Shown piece after piece: positions 55,696-64,000 of a stretch of DNA of 64,000 nucleotides. Each line of letters begins with the position of its first letter. Position 1 is the first letter of the stretch. The position numbers were made by a program, and so were the translations under genes. The stretch is from positions 1,240,001 through 1,304,000 of the forward strand of contig NZ_OW969598.1 of the NCBI RefSeq assembly GCF_943181435.1, in the 5' to 3' direction. The notes below the pieces were generated by a model, which saw only the letters and a program-made list of their open reading frames with translations, was not told the origin of the DNA and ran no database searches. The DNA is from Neisseria sp. Marseille-Q6792 (GTDB taxonomy: Bacteria > Pseudomonadota > Gammaproteobacteria > Burkholderiales > Neisseriaceae).

Positions 55696-57261
55696 ATGAC
55701 CCAAGACAAAATCCTTATTCTCGACTTCGGCTCGCAAGTTACCCAGCTGATCGCCCGCCGCGTGCGCGAAGCCCACGTTTACTGCGAGCTGCATTCCTTC
55801 GATATGCCTTTGGACGAAATCAAAGCCTTCAACCCCAAAGGCATCATCCTTTCCGGCGGTCCTAATTCTGTTTACGAATCCGACTATCAAGCCGATACCG
55901 GCATCTTTGATTTGGGCATTCCGGTTTTGGGCATTTGCTACGGCATGCAGTTTATGGCGCACCACTTGGGCGGCGAAGTTACCCCGGGTAACCAACGTGA
56001 ATTTGGTTATGCGCAAGTTAAAACCATCGACAGCGAGCTGACACGCGGCATTCAAGACGATGCGCCAAACACACTCGACGTATGGATGAGCCACGGCGAC
56101 AAAGTGTCCAAACTGCCCGACGGTTTCACCGTCATCGGCGACACCCCGTCCTGCCCGATTGCCATGATGGAAAACGCCGAAAAACAATTCTACGGCATCC
56201 AGTTCCACCCCGAAGTTACCCACACCAAACAAGGCCGCGCCCTGTTGAACCGCTTTGTCTTGGACATCTGCGGCGCGCAACCGGGCTGGACGATGCCCAA
56301 CTACATCGAAGAAGCCGTTGCCAAAATCCGCGAACAGGTCGGCAGCGACGAAGTGATTTTAGGTTTGTCCGGCGGCGTGGACTCTTCCGTGGCGGCCGCG
56401 CTGATTCACCGCGCCATCGGCGACCAACTGACTTGCGTGTTCGTCGATCACGGTTTGTTGCGCCTGAACGAAGGCAAAATGGTGATGGATATGTTCGCCC
56501 GCAATTTGGGTGTGAAAGTGATACACGTCGATGCCGAAGGGCAGTTTATGGCGAAACTCGCCGGCGTTACCGATCCCGAGAAAAAACGCAAAATCATCGG
56601 TGCGGAATTTATCGAAGTATTTGATGCTGAAGAAAAAAAACTCACCAACGCCAAATGGCTGGCGCAAGGCACGATTTACCCTGACGTAATCGAATCCGCA
56701 GGCGCGAAAACCAAAAAAGCCCACGCCATCAAATCGCACCACAACGTCGGCGGCCTGCCTGAAAACATGAAGCTCAAGCTGCTTGAGCCTTTGCGCGATT
56801 TGTTCAAAGACGAAGTGCGCGAACTGGGCGTTGCCTTGGGCTTGCCGCGCGAAATGGTGTACCGCCATCCGTTCCCCGGACCCGGCTTGGGCGTGCGCAT
56901 CTTGGGCGAAGTGAAAAAAGAATACGCCGATTTGCTCCGTCAAGCAGACGATATTTTCATCCAAGAATTGCGCAATACTACCGATGAAAACGGCACGTCT
57001 TGGTACGACCTGACCAGCCAAGCCTTTGCCGTATTCCTGCCTGTGAAATCCGTCGGCGTGATGGGCGACGGACGCACTTACGATTACGTCGTAGCCTTGC
57101 GTGCCGTGATTACCAGCGACTTTATGACTGCACACTGGGCAGATCTGCCATACTCACTGCTCGGCCGCGTGTCCAACCGCATCATCAACGAAGTCAAAGG
57201 CATCAACCGCGTGGTTTACGATGTCAGCGGCAAACCGCCTGCCACCATCGAGTGGGAATAA
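55696..57261 (+). CDS. guaA: GMP synthase (glutamine-hydrolysing)
   Basis: This 521-residue bifunctional enzyme has an N-terminal class I glutamine amidotransferase domain with the nucleophile in [18 protein letters not shown] (Cys near residue 82) and FHPEVTHT. The C-terminal ATP pyrophosphatase domain has [16 protein letters not shown] (about 231) and the dimerisation part [17 protein letters not shown]. It converts XMP to GMP. Length is normal. Confidence 0.97.
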   Translation: MTQDKILILDFGSQVTQLIARRVREAHVYCELHSFDMPLDEIKAFNPKGIILSGGPNSVYESDYQADTGIFDLGIPVLGICYGMQFMAHHLGGEVTPGNQREFGYAQVKTIDSELTRGIQDDAPNTLDVWMSHGDKVSKLPDGFTVIGDTPSCPIAMMENAEKQFYGIQFHPEVTHTKQGRALLNRFVLDICGAQPGWTMPNYIEEAVAKIREQVGSDEVILGLSGGVDSSVAAALIHRAIGDQLTCVFVDHGLLRLNEGKMVMDMFARNLGVKVIHVDAEGQFMAKLAGVTDPEKKRKIIGAEFIEVFDAEEKKLTNAKWLAQGTIYPDVIESAGAKTKKAHAIKSHHNVGGLPENMKLKLLEPLRDLFKDEVRELGVALGLPREMVYRHPFPGPGLGVRILGEVKKEYADLLRQADDIFIQELRNTTDENGTSWYDLTSQAFAVFLPVKSVGVMGDGRTYDYVVALRAVITSDFMTAHWADLPYSLLGRVSNRIINEVKGINRVVYDVSGKPPATIEWE

Positions 57262-57271
57262 ACAGCAAACA

Positions 57272-57300
57272 GGACTGCACCATCCGGTGCAGTCCTTCGA
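57272..57300 (+). terminator. Terminator after guaA
   Basis: GGACTGCACC pairs with GGTGCAGTCC around ATCC, ten bases after guaA. The T run is weak (TTCGATT). Confidence 0.65.
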
Positions 57301-57322
57301 TTATCGGAAAAAAGGAAAAAAT

Positions 57323-58069
57323 ATGAGCACACAAGATTTAAGCGGCAAAATCGCTTTGGTAACAGGCGCATCGCGCGGTATCGGCGCAGCGATTGCCGAT
57401 ACGCTGGCGGCAGCCGGTGCCAAAGTCATCGGTACGGCGACTAGCGAAAGCGGGGCTGCGGCGATTAGCGAGCGGTTGGCGCAATGGAGCGGCGAAGGCC
57501 GTGCATTGGATTCTGCCGAACCCGAAACCATCGAAAACCTGATTGCCGACATCGAAAAAGCATTCGGCAAACTCGACATTCTGGTCAACAACGCCGGCAT
57601 CACCCGCGACAACCTCTTGATGCGCATGAAAGAAGAAGAGTGGGACGACATCATGCAGGTCAACCTAAAATCCGTGTTCCGTGCTTCTAAAGCCGTCTTA
57701 CGCGGTATGATGAAGCAGCGCGCCGGCCGTATCATCAACATCACATCCGTCGTCGGCGTGATGGGCAATGCCGGTCAAACCAACTATGCCGCGGCAAAAG
57801 CGGGCTTGATCGGTTTTGCCAAATCTATGGCGCGCGAAGTCGGCAGCCGCGGCATTACCGTCAACTGCGTCGCCCCCGGCTTTATCGATACCGACATGAC
57901 CCGCGCCCTGCCGGAAGAAACCCGCAAAACCTTCGAAGCGCAAACTTCGTTGGGCAAATTCGGGGAGGCACAAGATATTGCCGATGCAGTCTTGTTCTTG
58001 GCTTCCGATCAGGCAAAATATATTACCGGTCAAACGCTGCACGTCAACGGCGGCATGTTGATGCCCTGA
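57323..58069 (+). CDS. fabG: 3-oxoacyl-ACP reductase
   Basis: This 248-residue short-chain dehydrogenase reduces beta-ketoacyl-ACP with NADPH. It has the cofactor motif VTGASRGIGAAIADTL (about residues 13-28), NNAGITRDNLLMRM, and the catalytic YAAAKAGLIGFAKSMA (Tyr/Lys near 155-159). The ATG at 57323 follows AAAGGAAAAAA. It completes the fab gene set in this region. Confidence 0.97.
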   Translation: MSTQDLSGKIALVTGASRGIGAAIADTLAAAGAKVIGTATSESGAAAISERLAQWSGEGRALDSAEPETIENLIADIEKAFGKLDILVNNAGITRDNLLMRMKEEEWDDIMQVNLKSVFRASKAVLRGMMKQRAGRIINITSVVGVMGNAGQTNYAAAKAGLIGFAKSMAREVGSRGITVNCVAPGFIDTDMTRALPEETRKTFEAQTSLGKFGEAQDIADAVLFLASDQAKYITGQTLHVNGGMLMP

Positions 58070-58086
58070 CGGACAGGCTTTTAACC

Positions 58087-58117
58087 ATGCCGTCTGAAAC
58101 CTTTTCAGACGGCATTT
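58087..58117. terminator. Inverted-DUS terminator after fabG
   Basis: CATGCCGTCTGAAACC and TTTTCAGACGGCATTTGC form the standard hairpin immediately after fabG and before ychJ. Confidence 0.75.
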
Positions 58118-58132
58118 GCATTCTCAGGCAAA

Positions 58133-58618
58133 ATGAACACACACCACACCCCGCCCTGCCCCTGCGGTTCAGACACGGACTATACCAGCTGCTGCCAACC
58201 GCTTCATCTGCGCCATATCCTGCCGGCGACAGCCGAAGCCCTCATGCGTTCGCGGTACAGCGCATATGTGCTGCACCTTATCGACTACATCATCGCTACT
58301 ACCGTTCCGGCGCAACAAACATTCCTCGATGCCGCCGAACTGATGCAGTGGAGCAAAGAAACCGAATGGCTGGGTTTGAACGTCATCGCACACCGCAACT
58401 TCGGCAAACAGCACGCCCAAGTCGAATTTGAAGCCTACTTCCAAGACGGCGGAAACCGAACAGTGCATCACGAACTGTCCGGCTTCGTCAACATCGGCGG
58501 ACAATGGTATTTCATCGATCCCACCGTTCCGCATCCTGCGATGAAACAGCCCTGCATTTGCGGATCGGGCAAAAAATTCAAAGCCTGCTGCGGCAAATAT
58601 CTGCAACCTGTCGCATAA
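58133..58618 (+). CDS. YchJ/UPF0225 family SEC-C domain protein
   Basis: This 161-residue protein begins with a zinc-binding SEC-C motif PCPCGSDTDYTSCCQPLH and ends with a second one, CICGSGKKFKACCGKYL. Between them lies the YchJ middle domain LMRSRYSAYVLHLIDYIIAT. Function is unknown. The first ATG matches the family start. Confidence 0.9.
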   Translation: MNTHHTPPCPCGSDTDYTSCCQPLHLRHILPATAEALMRSRYSAYVLHLIDYIIATTVPAQQTFLDAAELMQWSKETEWLGLNVIAHRNFGKQHAQVEFEAYFQDGGNRTVHHELSGFVNIGGQWYFIDPTVPHPAMKQPCICGSGKKFKACCGKYLQPVA

Positions 58619-58650
58619 AAATGCCGTCTGAACGTTCAGACGGCATTTTC
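58619..58650. terminator. Inverted-DUS terminator after ychJ
   Basis: AAAATGCCGTCTGAACG and GTTCAGACGGCATTTTC form an almost loopless hairpin directly after the ychJ stop. Confidence 0.8.
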
Positions 58651-58656
58651 AACGCG

Positions 58657-58764
58657 CAAAAAAAACCATTCATACCAAGGGTAAGTATGAATGGTCAATA
58701 CATTGCGGGAAAACGTCTTACTTGCTGCACTGCCGAAAAGGGAGAAACGACAGCGTTAACCAGC
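58657..58764 (-). ncRNA. Candidate small RNA (or suhB 3' leader-trailer)
   Basis: On the minus strand a -10-like TACAAT (58776-58771) precedes about 108 nt. The stretch contains a TTGCTG...CAGCAA hairpin with a pyrimidine-rich loop TTTCTCCCTTTTC, and then a strong terminator ACCATTCATA...TATGAATGGT followed by T8 (about 58657-58696). No open frame is present. The C/U-rich loop could pair with ribosome-binding sites. It may equally be the 3' end of the suhB transcript. Confidence 0.45.
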
Positions 58765-58835
58765 AAAAGCATTGTACCTTTATTAATGTTAAAAAACATT
58801 AATTTTGAAAATATATTAACGAATATATCTGGAAC

Positions 58836-59630
58836 CTACTGATTTTCCCTTATCCACCTGACCCAGCGTTCAAACAAATTAGGTTCGAGTGCAGCAATAA
58901 CCGAACGTTTGAACACATGCTGTCCGCTCCAGAATTCATCGCCTTCCAATGTCGTCAGCCTGCCGCCCGCCTCCTCGAAAATCAACGCACCCGCAGCATA
59001 ATCCCACAGCTTCTGCCCGCCGTGAACATAAACATCATAACGCCCGCACGCCAGATAACACCAGTCCAGCGTGCTGCTGCCCATACTGCGTATTGTTCCA
59101 AAAGGCGCGAGCGTACTCATGCGGCTGGAAAGTTTGCCCGAACGCAGATATTTGATTTCCACGCCCGCAATCGCCTCATTGAGTTTTTTATCCACGAGGC
59201 GCAGGGGCAGACGCGTCCCGTTTAAAAACGCCCCCTGCCCGCGTTCGGCATAAAAACATTCGCCGCTGACCGGGTTGTAGATTACGCCCAACTCGGCACG
59301 CCCGTTGCGGACAAACGCCACCGATACCGCAAAATGCGGCAGCCCGTTGACAAAATTGTTCGTCCCGTCTATCGGATCGACAATCCACAGCCCCTTTTCC
59401 CCCGAATATTGTTCCCACAAAGCCGACTGTTCCTGCCGCGACATTTCCTCGCCCAACATCGGGCAATCGATTAAAAGCGGCAACGCGGCGGCAAAAGCCG
59501 TCTGCGCGGCAATGTCCGCCTCGCTCAACATCGAACCGTCTTCCTTGCGGCAAGACGGCGTATTCAAAAAACGCGGCATAATTTCGGTTTGCGCGATATG
59601 GCGCACGACTTTCTGCAAACGGTGTAACAC
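58836..59630 (-). CDS. suhB: Inositol monophosphatase family protein (SuhB-like)
   Basis: This 264-residue Mg-dependent phosphatase has the motifs GEEMSRQEQS (first metal site), WIVDPIDGTNNFVNGLPHF (about residues 83-101) and KLWDYAAGALIFEEAGG (about 209-225). In enterobacteria SuhB also aids rRNA antitermination. The start is GTG at 59630, preceded by TAGGAA. The trailer after its stop contains a candidate sRNA and terminator. Confidence 0.9.
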   Translation of the reverse strand: MLHRLQKVVRHIAQTEIMPRFLNTPSCRKEDGSMLSEADIAAQTAFAAALPLLIDCPMLGEEMSRQEQSALWEQYSGEKGLWIVDPIDGTNNFVNGLPHFAVSVAFVRNGRAELGVIYNPVSGECFYAERGQGAFLNGTRLPLRLVDKKLNEAIAGVEIKYLRSGKLSSRMSTLAPFGTIRSMGSSTLDWCYLACGRYDVYVHGGQKLWDYAAGALIFEEAGGRLTTLEGDEFWSGQHVFKRSVIAALEPNLFERWVRWIRENQ

Positions 59631-59673
59631 TTCCTACTGTCCTCATATTTTGAACTTGCGGCGCGCGAACGTA

Positions 59674-59780
59674 TATAGTGGATTAAATTTAAATCAGGAC
59701 AAGGCGACGAAGCCACAGACAGTACAAATAGTACGGCAAGGCGAGGCAACGCTGTACTGGTTTAAATTTAATCCACTATA
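59674..59780. repeat. Correia repeat enclosed element, short form (107 bp)
   Basis: TATAGTGGATTAAATTTAAA and TTTAATCCACTATA bound the element between divergent suhB and rsmE. Two substitutions in the core (GCCACAG, AACGCTG) mark it as an older copy. Its right end lies 58 bp before the rsmE ATG. Confidence 0.95.
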
Positions 59781-59838
59781 ATGTCCGTTTCCATCACGCC
59801 GCTGCGACAGATTATAACCGTCCGAACCGCCAAAAACT

Positions 59839-60564
59839 ATGCCCCGATTCCACCTGCCCGAAAACCTTTCCGTCGGACAAACCGTCGCCCTGCCCGACAA
59901 CATCGTCCGCCACCTCAACGTCCTGCGCGTCCGCCCCAACGAAAACATCACCCTCTTCGACGGCAAAGGCAAGGCACATACCGCACGGCTGACCGTTTTG
60001 GAAAAACGCCGCGCCGAAACCGAAATCCTGCACGAAGAAACCGCCGATACGGAATCCCCGCTGAACATCACGCTCATCCAATCCATATCTTCCGGCGAAC
60101 GTATGGACTTTACCCTGCAAAAAAGCGTCGAACTCGGCGTAACCGCCATACAGCCCGTCATCAGCGAACGCTGCATCGTCCGCCTCGACGGGGAACGCGC
60201 CGCCAAACGCCTCGCACGCTGGCAGGAAATCGTCATCTCCGCGTGCGAACAGAGCGGCAGAAACACCGTTCCCCCCGTACTGCCCATCATCGGCTACCGT
60301 GAAGCACTCGACAAAATGCCGTCTGAAAGCACCAAGCTGATTATGAGCATCAACCGCGCCCGCAAACTCGGCGACATCCGCCACCCGTCCGGCGCAATCG
60401 TCTTTATGGTCGGGCCCGAAGGCGGCTGGACAGAACAGGAAGAACAACAGGCATTTGATGCCGGCTTCCAAGCCGTAACATTGGGCAAACGCATCCTGCG
60501 TACCGAAACCGCCGCCCTCACCGCCCTCGCCGCGATGCAGACACTTTGGGGCGATTTCGCATAA
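59839..60564 (+). CDS. rsmE: 16S rRNA m3U1498 methyltransferase RsmE
   Basis: This 241-residue SPOUT enzyme methylates U1498 of 16S rRNA. It has the N-terminal PUA-like domain, then ISSGERMDFTLQKSVELGVT (about residues 87-106) and the knot motif MVGPEGGWTEQEEQQA (about 193-208) with LGKRILRTETAALTALA. Length is normal. A DUS encodes MPSESTK in a loop. Confidence 0.95.
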   Translation: MPRFHLPENLSVGQTVALPDNIVRHLNVLRVRPNENITLFDGKGKAHTARLTVLEKRRAETEILHEETADTESPLNITLIQSISSGERMDFTLQKSVELGVTAIQPVISERCIVRLDGERAAKRLARWQEIVISACEQSGRNTVPPVLPIIGYREALDKMPSESTKLIMSINRARKLGDIRHPSGAIVFMVGPEGGWTEQEEQQAFDAGFQAVTLGKRILRTETAALTALAAMQTLWGDFA

Positions 60565-60569
60565 ACAGA

Positions 60570-60602
60570 AATGCCGTCTGAAACCCGTTCAGACGGCATT
60601 TT
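60570..60602. terminator. Inverted-DUS terminator after rsmE
   Basis: AAATGCCGTCTGAAACCC and GTTCAGACGGCATTTTGC form a hairpin directly after rsmE. Confidence 0.8.
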
Positions 60603-60631
60603 GCAGCCGATTAAGACATAGTAGGTTCAAA

Positions 60632-61537
60632 TAAGATTTCCCGTGTCGTCATTCCCGCAACAGCGGGAATCTAGAAATTTAACGTTTCGGAAAAACAGAA
60701 ATCCCCCCACCGTCATTCCCGCGAAAGCGGGAATCTAGAAACGAAAAACTACAGGGATTTATCCGAAACAACAAACCTTCTCCGCCGTCATTCCCGCGAA
60801 AGCGGGAATCTAGAAATTTAACGTTGCGGTGATTTATCGGAAATGACTGAAACTCAACGGACTGGATTCCCGCCTGCGCGGGAATGACGAGATTTTAGGT
60901 TTCTGTTTTTGGTTTTCTGTTCTCGCGGGAATGACGGAATTTTAAGTTTTAGGAATTTGTCGGAAAAACAGAAATCCCCCCACCGTCATTCCCGCGAAAG
61001 CAGGAATCTAGAAACGAAAAACGACAGGGATTTATCCGAAACAACAAACCCTCTCCGACGTCATTCCCGCGCAGGCGGGAATCTAGAAATTTAACGTTGC
61101 GGTGATTTATCGGAAATGATTGAAACTCAACGGACTGGATTCCCACTTTCGCGGGAATGACGAAGTGGAAGTTACCCGAAACTTAAAACAAGCGAAACCG
61201 AACGGACTAGATTCCCGCCTGCGCGGGAATGACGAGATTTTAGGTTTCTGTTTTTGGTTTTCTGTCTTCGCAGAAATGATGAAATTTTAAGTTTTAGGAA
61301 TTTGTCGGAAAAACAGAAATCCCCCCACCGTCATTCCCGCGAAAGCGGGAATCTAGAAATTTAACGTTGCGGTGATTTATCGGAAATGACTGAAACTCAA
61401 CGGACTGGATTCCCGCCTGCGCGGGAATGACGAAGTGGAAGTTACCCGAAACTTAAAACAAGCGAAACCGAACGAACTAGATTCCCGCCTGCGCGGGAAT
61501 GACAGTGTATCCACTTCTAATTTTAATCCGCTATATT
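60632..61537. repeat. dRS3 / NIME repeat array
   Basis: About 870 bp without a gene holds roughly a dozen 20-bp dRS3 repeats of form ATTCCC-n8-GGGAAT (for example 60651-60670, 60715-60734, 60790-60809, 60866-60885). They are separated by longer repeated segments; one beginning GGAAAAACAGAAATCCCC recurs near 60690, 60955 and 61310. This is a Neisserial intergenic mosaic element. At its right edge TTAATCCGCTATA is a remnant Correia terminal repeat (near 61523). Such arrays are recombination hot spots and targets for filamentous prophage. Confidence 0.93.
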
Positions 61538-61546
61538 TTACACAAA

Positions 61547-62389
61547 CTATTTGAACGATATGACCCGCCTGCCGTAAACTTTCTCAAGCTCCGCCTGCCT
61601 TTGACGCTCCATTCTTTTCTTCTTTTCCCTACCGAATTTACCCAAAGCACGCTTCAAGTCAAACATCACCTTCAACGAACGGCGGTGTCTTCTTCCTTGT
61701 TCCCTATCTTTTTCCAAATCGCTACCCAACATACTGTTTTGACTGAGGAACTTGGCATAATGCAATTCTTGGGTACATAAGGCGGGACTAACCTGATAAA
61801 CAGGCATCCCCTCCTTATCAAAGAAATAAGTAAACATCATCCAATCTACCGCTTTAATCCACTCTGTCGGCAAAACGGCAAACCTTTCCAAGAAAAACCG
61901 CATCGCCTCACGCGAAATGATATAGCCAGCCGTCCCCCAATGTTCGCTCTCCAGCAAAGGAAATGACCGGTTTTCATAATTCAGGACTTTATCCGGTCTG
62001 ACAATAACTTTCGCAAACATCGTTTCCAAACGGACAATAAAGGTAGAATCCTTATCAAAACGCTCTTCCAACCAAGTATCTTCGGCAAGGAACTTTTCTG
62101 CGTCTTTGCCAAGCAGGACATCATCCTCAAATACGGCAACATAGGGCAGACCTTCATCCAGTGCCTGCTTCCACAATACGACGTGGCTCATAAAGCAGGC
62201 TTTTTCCACTCCGCTCAAATAGGGGTGCGCCGACAAACCGGGGACGAGTTCCGCCATTGCCTGTTCCAGCCTTTCAGACGGCATCAGTGCGTCGAAAAAC
62301 TGAAACGGGATGCCGTGCGCGCCGAAGGTATCGGCAATGTGCGCCCTGCGTTCTGCGGCGGAAGCTAAGCTGATAACGTGGTTTTGCAT
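61547..62389 (-). CDS. lgtE: LOS beta-1,4-galactosyltransferase LgtE
   Basis: This 280-residue GT25-family enzyme adds the first galactose to the glucose on heptose I of lipooligosaccharide. It shares its first ~80 residues almost exactly with LgtB (MQNHVISLASAAERRAHIAD), has the FEDDVLLG metal motif (about residues 88-95), and ends with the LgtE-type tail ELEKVYGRRVISFK. A DUS inside the gene encodes MPSERLEQ. It is the last gene of the lgt locus, next to the dRS3 array. Confidence 0.93.
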   Translation of the reverse strand: MQNHVISLASAAERRAHIADTFGAHGIPFQFFDALMPSERLEQAMAELVPGLSAHPYLSGVEKACFMSHVVLWKQALDEGLPYVAVFEDDVLLGKDAEKFLAEDTWLEERFDKDSTFIVRLETMFAKVIVRPDKVLNYENRSFPLLESEHWGTAGYIISREAMRFFLERFAVLPTEWIKAVDWMMFTYFFDKEGMPVYQVSPALCTQELHYAKFLSQNSMLGSDLEKDREQGRRHRRSLKVMFDLKRALGKFGREKKKRMERQRQAELEKVYGRRVISFK

Positions 62390-62430
62390 AATTTATCCTG
62401 TTTTTTGTCTGTTGGATAAAGCGGCGTTTT

Positions 62431-62526
62431 TCAACGGTTTTTCAGCAATCGGTGCAAAATGCCGAAGTATTGCCTCAAGGTAAACAGCCGCCGCATCCTG
62501 CCGTCTGCTGCAAATACGATGTCCAT
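62431..62526 (-). pseudogene. Fused lgtC-start / lgtD-end deletion scar
   Basis: A 31-codon frame with a perfect ribosome site (AAAAGGAG) reads MDIVFAAD, the start of LgtC, then continues directly GRMRRLFTLRQYFGILHRLL, matching the LgtA/LgtD C-terminus (DGKMRRLFTMRQYF in lgtA here). It ends at TGA 62433-62431. The bases after it also match the trailer of lgtA. This is the joint left when lgtC and lgtD were deleted by recombination at the shared FAAD-coding sequence. Confidence 0.85.
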
Positions 62527-62537
62527 CTTTTCTCCTT

Positions 62538-63377
62538 TTATTGGAAAGGCACAATGATCTTGCCGATTAACTGTTCGCGCCTTTGCCGGCGTTTTTCCCT
62601 TTCCCTGCTGATTTTGGTCAAGGCGCGGATCAGGCGGTGTTTGAATGTGTTGGCGGGGGAATCGCGCCTTTGCTGTTTGCGGTTCAGGAGGCGGTCGTGT
62701 TCAATCAGGCTGCCCAATGCGCTGTTTTGGTCGTGAAACTTGGCATAATGCAGCTCTTGGGCGCACAAGGCGGGATTGAGCTGGCAAACCGGCACTCCTT
62801 CCCTGTCGAAAAAATCGCTGAACATCATCAGATCGACGGGGTGCAGCCCTTCGGGCGGCAGGGCGGCAAACCTGTCCAAGAAAAACCGCATCGCTTTTCG
62901 GGAAATGATATAGCCCGCCGTCCCCCAGTGTTCGCTTTCCAACAGCGGAAAGGCGCGCCCGCAGTAGTCCGCCACGCCGGAGGGCGAGGTCAGGACGTGC
63001 ATAAACATCGTTTCCAAGCGGACGATAAAGGCGGAATCGGGGTCAAAGCGTTCTTGCAGCCAAGCGTCTTCGGCAAGGAATTTCTCCGCGCCTTCGCCGA
63101 GTAAAACGTCGTCCTCAAATACGGCGATATACGGCAGACCTTCGTCCAATGCCTGCTTCCACAATACGGCGTGGCTCATAAAGCAGGCTTTTTCCACTCC
63201 GCTCAAATAGGGGTGCGCCGACAAACCGGGGACGAGTTCCGCCATTGCCTGTTCCAGCCTTTCAGACGGCATCAGTGCGTCGAAAAACTGAAACGGAATG
63301 TCGTGCCTGCCGAAGGTATCGGCAATATGCGCCCTGCGTTCTGCGGCGGAAGCCAAGCTGATAACGTGGTTTTGCAT
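62538..63377 (-). CDS. lgtB: LOS beta-1,4-galactosyltransferase LgtB
   Basis: This 279-residue GT25 enzyme adds the terminal galactose to GlcNAc, completing lacto-N-neotetraose. It has FEDDVLLGEGAEKF, SEHWGTAGYIISRKAM, and a basic C-terminus KREQ-type with REKRRQRREQLIGK. It shares long blocks with LgtE but has its own middle (MHVLTSPSGVADYCGRA). Starts three bases after lgtA; a DUS encodes MPSERLEQ. Confidence 0.95.
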   Translation of the reverse strand: MQNHVISLASAAERRAHIADTFGRHDIPFQFFDALMPSERLEQAMAELVPGLSAHPYLSGVEKACFMSHAVLWKQALDEGLPYIAVFEDDVLLGEGAEKFLAEDAWLQERFDPDSAFIVRLETMFMHVLTSPSGVADYCGRAFPLLESEHWGTAGYIISRKAMRFFLDRFAALPPEGLHPVDLMMFSDFFDREGVPVCQLNPALCAQELHYAKFHDQNSALGSLIEHDRLLNRKQQRRDSPANTFKHRLIRALTKISREREKRRQRREQLIGKIIVPFQ

Positions 63378-63380
63378 GAT

Positions 63381-64000
63381 TTATCCTGTTTTTTTGTCTG
63401 CCGGATCTGGCCGCGCCTGCCAGCGGTTTTTAATCAGTCGGCGTAAAATGCTGAAGTATTGCCTCATGGTAAACAGCCGCCTCATCTTGCCGTCTGCCGC
63501 AAAATCCAGCCACGCGCCGGCGGGCGGCGTGTCCGTCCGTTTGAAACATTGATACAAGAAATGGCGTACCCGCTCAAAATCATCTTCTGGCAAATCCTTC
63601 TCCAGCAATTCGTACGCCACTGCTTTTGTTTGGCGGTATTCAAGGCTGTCAAACCTGGTTTTAAAACCCATAGACTGCAAAAAATCGTTTCTGGCGGTTT
63701 TTTGGATGCCTTGCGCGATTTCGTGTTGGCGGATGCTGTATTTGGATGAAACCTGATTGGCGTGAAGGCGGTATTTGACCAAGGCTTCGGGATAATAAGC
63801 CAGCCTGCCCAATTTGCTGACATCGTACCAAAATTGGTAATCTTCCGCCCAATCCCGCTCGGTGTTGTAACGCAAACCGCCGTCAATGACGCTGCGCCTC
63901 ATAATCATGGTGTTGTTGTGTATAGGGTTGCCGAAAGGAAAAACGGCGACAATGTCTTCATGCCGGGTCGGTTTGTCCCAAATTGCACCGTGCCTGTGGT
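63381..64000 (-). CDS. lgtA: LOS beta-1,3-N-acetylglucosaminyltransferase LgtA (3' part)
   Basis: The last ~205 codons of a GT2-family enzyme, which transfers GlcNAc to the lactose of LOS, run off the right edge of the window with an open frame. Recognisable are HEDIVAVFPFGNPIHNNTMI, MRRSVIDGGLRYNTERDWAE and DYQFWYDVSKLGRLAYYP. The phase-variable poly-G tract of lgtA would lie further upstream, outside the window, so its ON/OFF state cannot be judged. It heads the lgtA-lgtB-lgtE set. Confidence 0.93.
   Translation of the reverse strand, partial: HRHGAIWDKPTRHEDIVAVFPFGNPIHNNTMIMRRSVIDGGLRYNTERDWAEDYQFWYDVSKLGRLAYYPEALVKYRLHANQVSSKYSIRQHEIAQGIQKTARNDFLQSMGFKTRFDSLEYRQTKAVAYELLEKDLPEDDFERVRHFLYQCFKRTDTPPAGAWLDFAADGKMRRLFTMRQYFSILRRLIKNRWQARPDPADKKTG

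Noticed and set aside
59694..60290. 198-codon minus frame ending with the Correia-type peptide SGLNLNQ
   Set aside because: It runs antisense through rsmE and ends in a CREE; serine/arginine-rich shadow translation, no ribosome site.
60632..61505. Regular repeats that could suggest a CRISPR array
   Set aside because: The repeats are palindromic dRS3 units in varied orientation and spacing, the intervals are themselves repeated, and no cas gene is near.

Overview
The window is chromosomal DNA of a pathogenic Neisseria, most likely N. meningitidis. The signs are the dense 12-mer uptake sequence ATGCCGTCTGAA, often as inverted terminator pairs; five Correia elements (CREE); a dRS3 repeat array; a lipidated factor H binding protein gene of the variant 3 type; farAB; ubiM; and an lgtA-lgtB-lgtE lipooligosaccharide locus. 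No rRNA, CRISPR array or intact prophage was seen.

Layout. 1-9.5 kb: a partial gene, tRNA-Arg, ispB, rplU-rpmA, ubiM, rpmB-rpmG, the farAB fatty-acid efflux pump, then queF under a preQ1-I riboswitch and the yhhQ transporter gene. 9.5-10.6 kb: an AT-rich remnant of an integrated element, with the start of a P4-type integrase gene, beside tRNA-Leu(GAG). 10.6-13.1 kb: secG, tpiA, a PCMT-family gene and a rhodanese gene. 13.1-18.8 kb: a DNA phosphorothioation (Dnd) island holding a divergent regulator, dndC, a small gene, dndD and a dndE-FtsK fusion. It is bracketed by same-orientation copies of an 82-bp palindromic element. dndC and dndE-ftsK are each frameshifted. Its right edge abuts the 3' remnant of an AraC-type (mpeR-like) gene.

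19-37 kb: prolyl oligopeptidase, pyrE, a tsaB-rimI-UDG-like operon, fhbp, fbaA, xerC, dxs, an M23 peptidase, a phase-variable M48 lipoprotein peptidase (AAGG repeat, predicted OFF), leuS, a BamE/OmlA-like lipoprotein, an L,D-transpeptidase-like protein and ppk. 39.7-45.5 kb: the origin-type cluster dnaN-dnaA / rpmH-rnpA-yidD-yidC, with DnaA boxes in the divergent gap. 45.5-58 kb: methylase and Maf genes, then yceD-rpmF-plsX-fabH-fabD-fabG, interrupted by a phosphoribosyltransferase, a three-gene AT-rich cassette of probable immunity-type genes, a DUF1294 protein whose tail is encoded by a CREE, msbA and guaA. 58-64 kb: ychJ, a candidate sRNA, an inositol monophosphatase, rsmE, the dRS3 array, then lgtE, a fused lgtC/lgtD scar, lgtB and the 3' part of lgtA.

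Functional themes are envelope lipid synthesis (plsX, fab genes, msbA, lgt genes, ispB, dxs), core information processing (origin cluster, ribosomal proteins, tRNAs), host interaction (fHbp, FarAB, LOS), and accessory DNA near 10 kb, at 13-19 kb and at 50 kb.
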